A stretch of DNA of 6,476 bases, taken from positions 1 to 6,476 of the forward strand of contig JAJYPQ010000238.1 in NCBI GenBank assembly GCA_021795255.1. The letters run 5' to 3'. Shown here piece by piece: positions 6,471 through 6,476 of the stretch. The translations under genes were made by a program, and so were the position numbers. Below the pieces are notes generated by a model. The model saw only the letters and a program-made list of their open reading frames with translations. It ran no database searches and was not told the origin of the DNA. Positions within the stretch are counted from its first letter, which is position 1, and each line of letters opens with the position of its first letter. The DNA is from Pseudomonadota bacterium (lineage in GTDB: Bacteria; Pseudomonadota; Gammaproteobacteria; Acidiferrobacterales; Acidiferrobacteraceae).

Positions 6471-6476
6471 GCTTCC

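Noticed and set aside
1..6476. A new defence, mobile or biosynthetic system
   Set aside because: No nuclease, transposase, integrase, toxin-antitoxin, CRISPR repeat or att-like repeat was seen; all five genes belong to known families and sit in a compact chromosomal layout.

Overview
The window is GC-rich (roughly 60% by eye), densely coding and has no mobile elements, RNA genes or CRISPR. Codon choice, gene density and protein affinities fit a Pseudomonadota chromosome, most plausibly a gammaproteobacterium or Acidithiobacillus-like autotroph. That placement is an inference from general look, not from a marker gene. All five genes read as ordinary cellular genes; nothing resembles defence, phage or transposon modules.

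Left half, plus strand. The window opens inside a large gene whose 5' end is missing. It encodes the C-terminal part of a 2-oxoacid dehydrogenase acyltransferase (E2), an Ala/Pro/Ser-rich linker and a complete dihydrolipoamide dehydrogenase-like flavoprotein (E3), all in one uninterrupted frame. Four bases after its stop comes argG, a full-length argininosuccinate synthase that performs the penultimate step of arginine synthesis. After a 69-base gap with a strong Shine-Dalgarno sequence comes a membrane-bound PAS sensor histidine kinase. Its phospho-accepting His is intact, but the glycine-rich ATP-lid boxes are poorly conserved. The three genes share a strand and show no clear terminator between them, so they may be co-transcribed, although their functions (central carbon metabolism, arginine synthesis, signalling) do not form an obvious pathway.

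Right half, minus strand. Two genes run leftward and meet the kinase tail-to-tail with a 23-base overlap of coding ends. The first is a stand-alone DUF2156 / phosphatidylglycerol lysyltransferase C-terminal-type protein. The second is a small RimI-like GNAT acetyltransferase that starts inside the last codons of the first (GTGCTAA overlap), so the two are very likely translationally coupled. Both belong to the GNAT-fold world, and their substrates cannot be read from the sequence.

The most striking non-coding signal is a perfect 16-bp inverted repeat with a 4-nt loop, embedded in codons 8-19 of the GNAT gene just after the coupled start. Other points worth checking are the E2-E3 fusion itself, the Asn in the E2 DHRxxxDG motif, the degenerate kinase ATP-binding site, and a small hairpin over the kinase ribosome binding site. 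I did not find evidence for a wholly new biological system.
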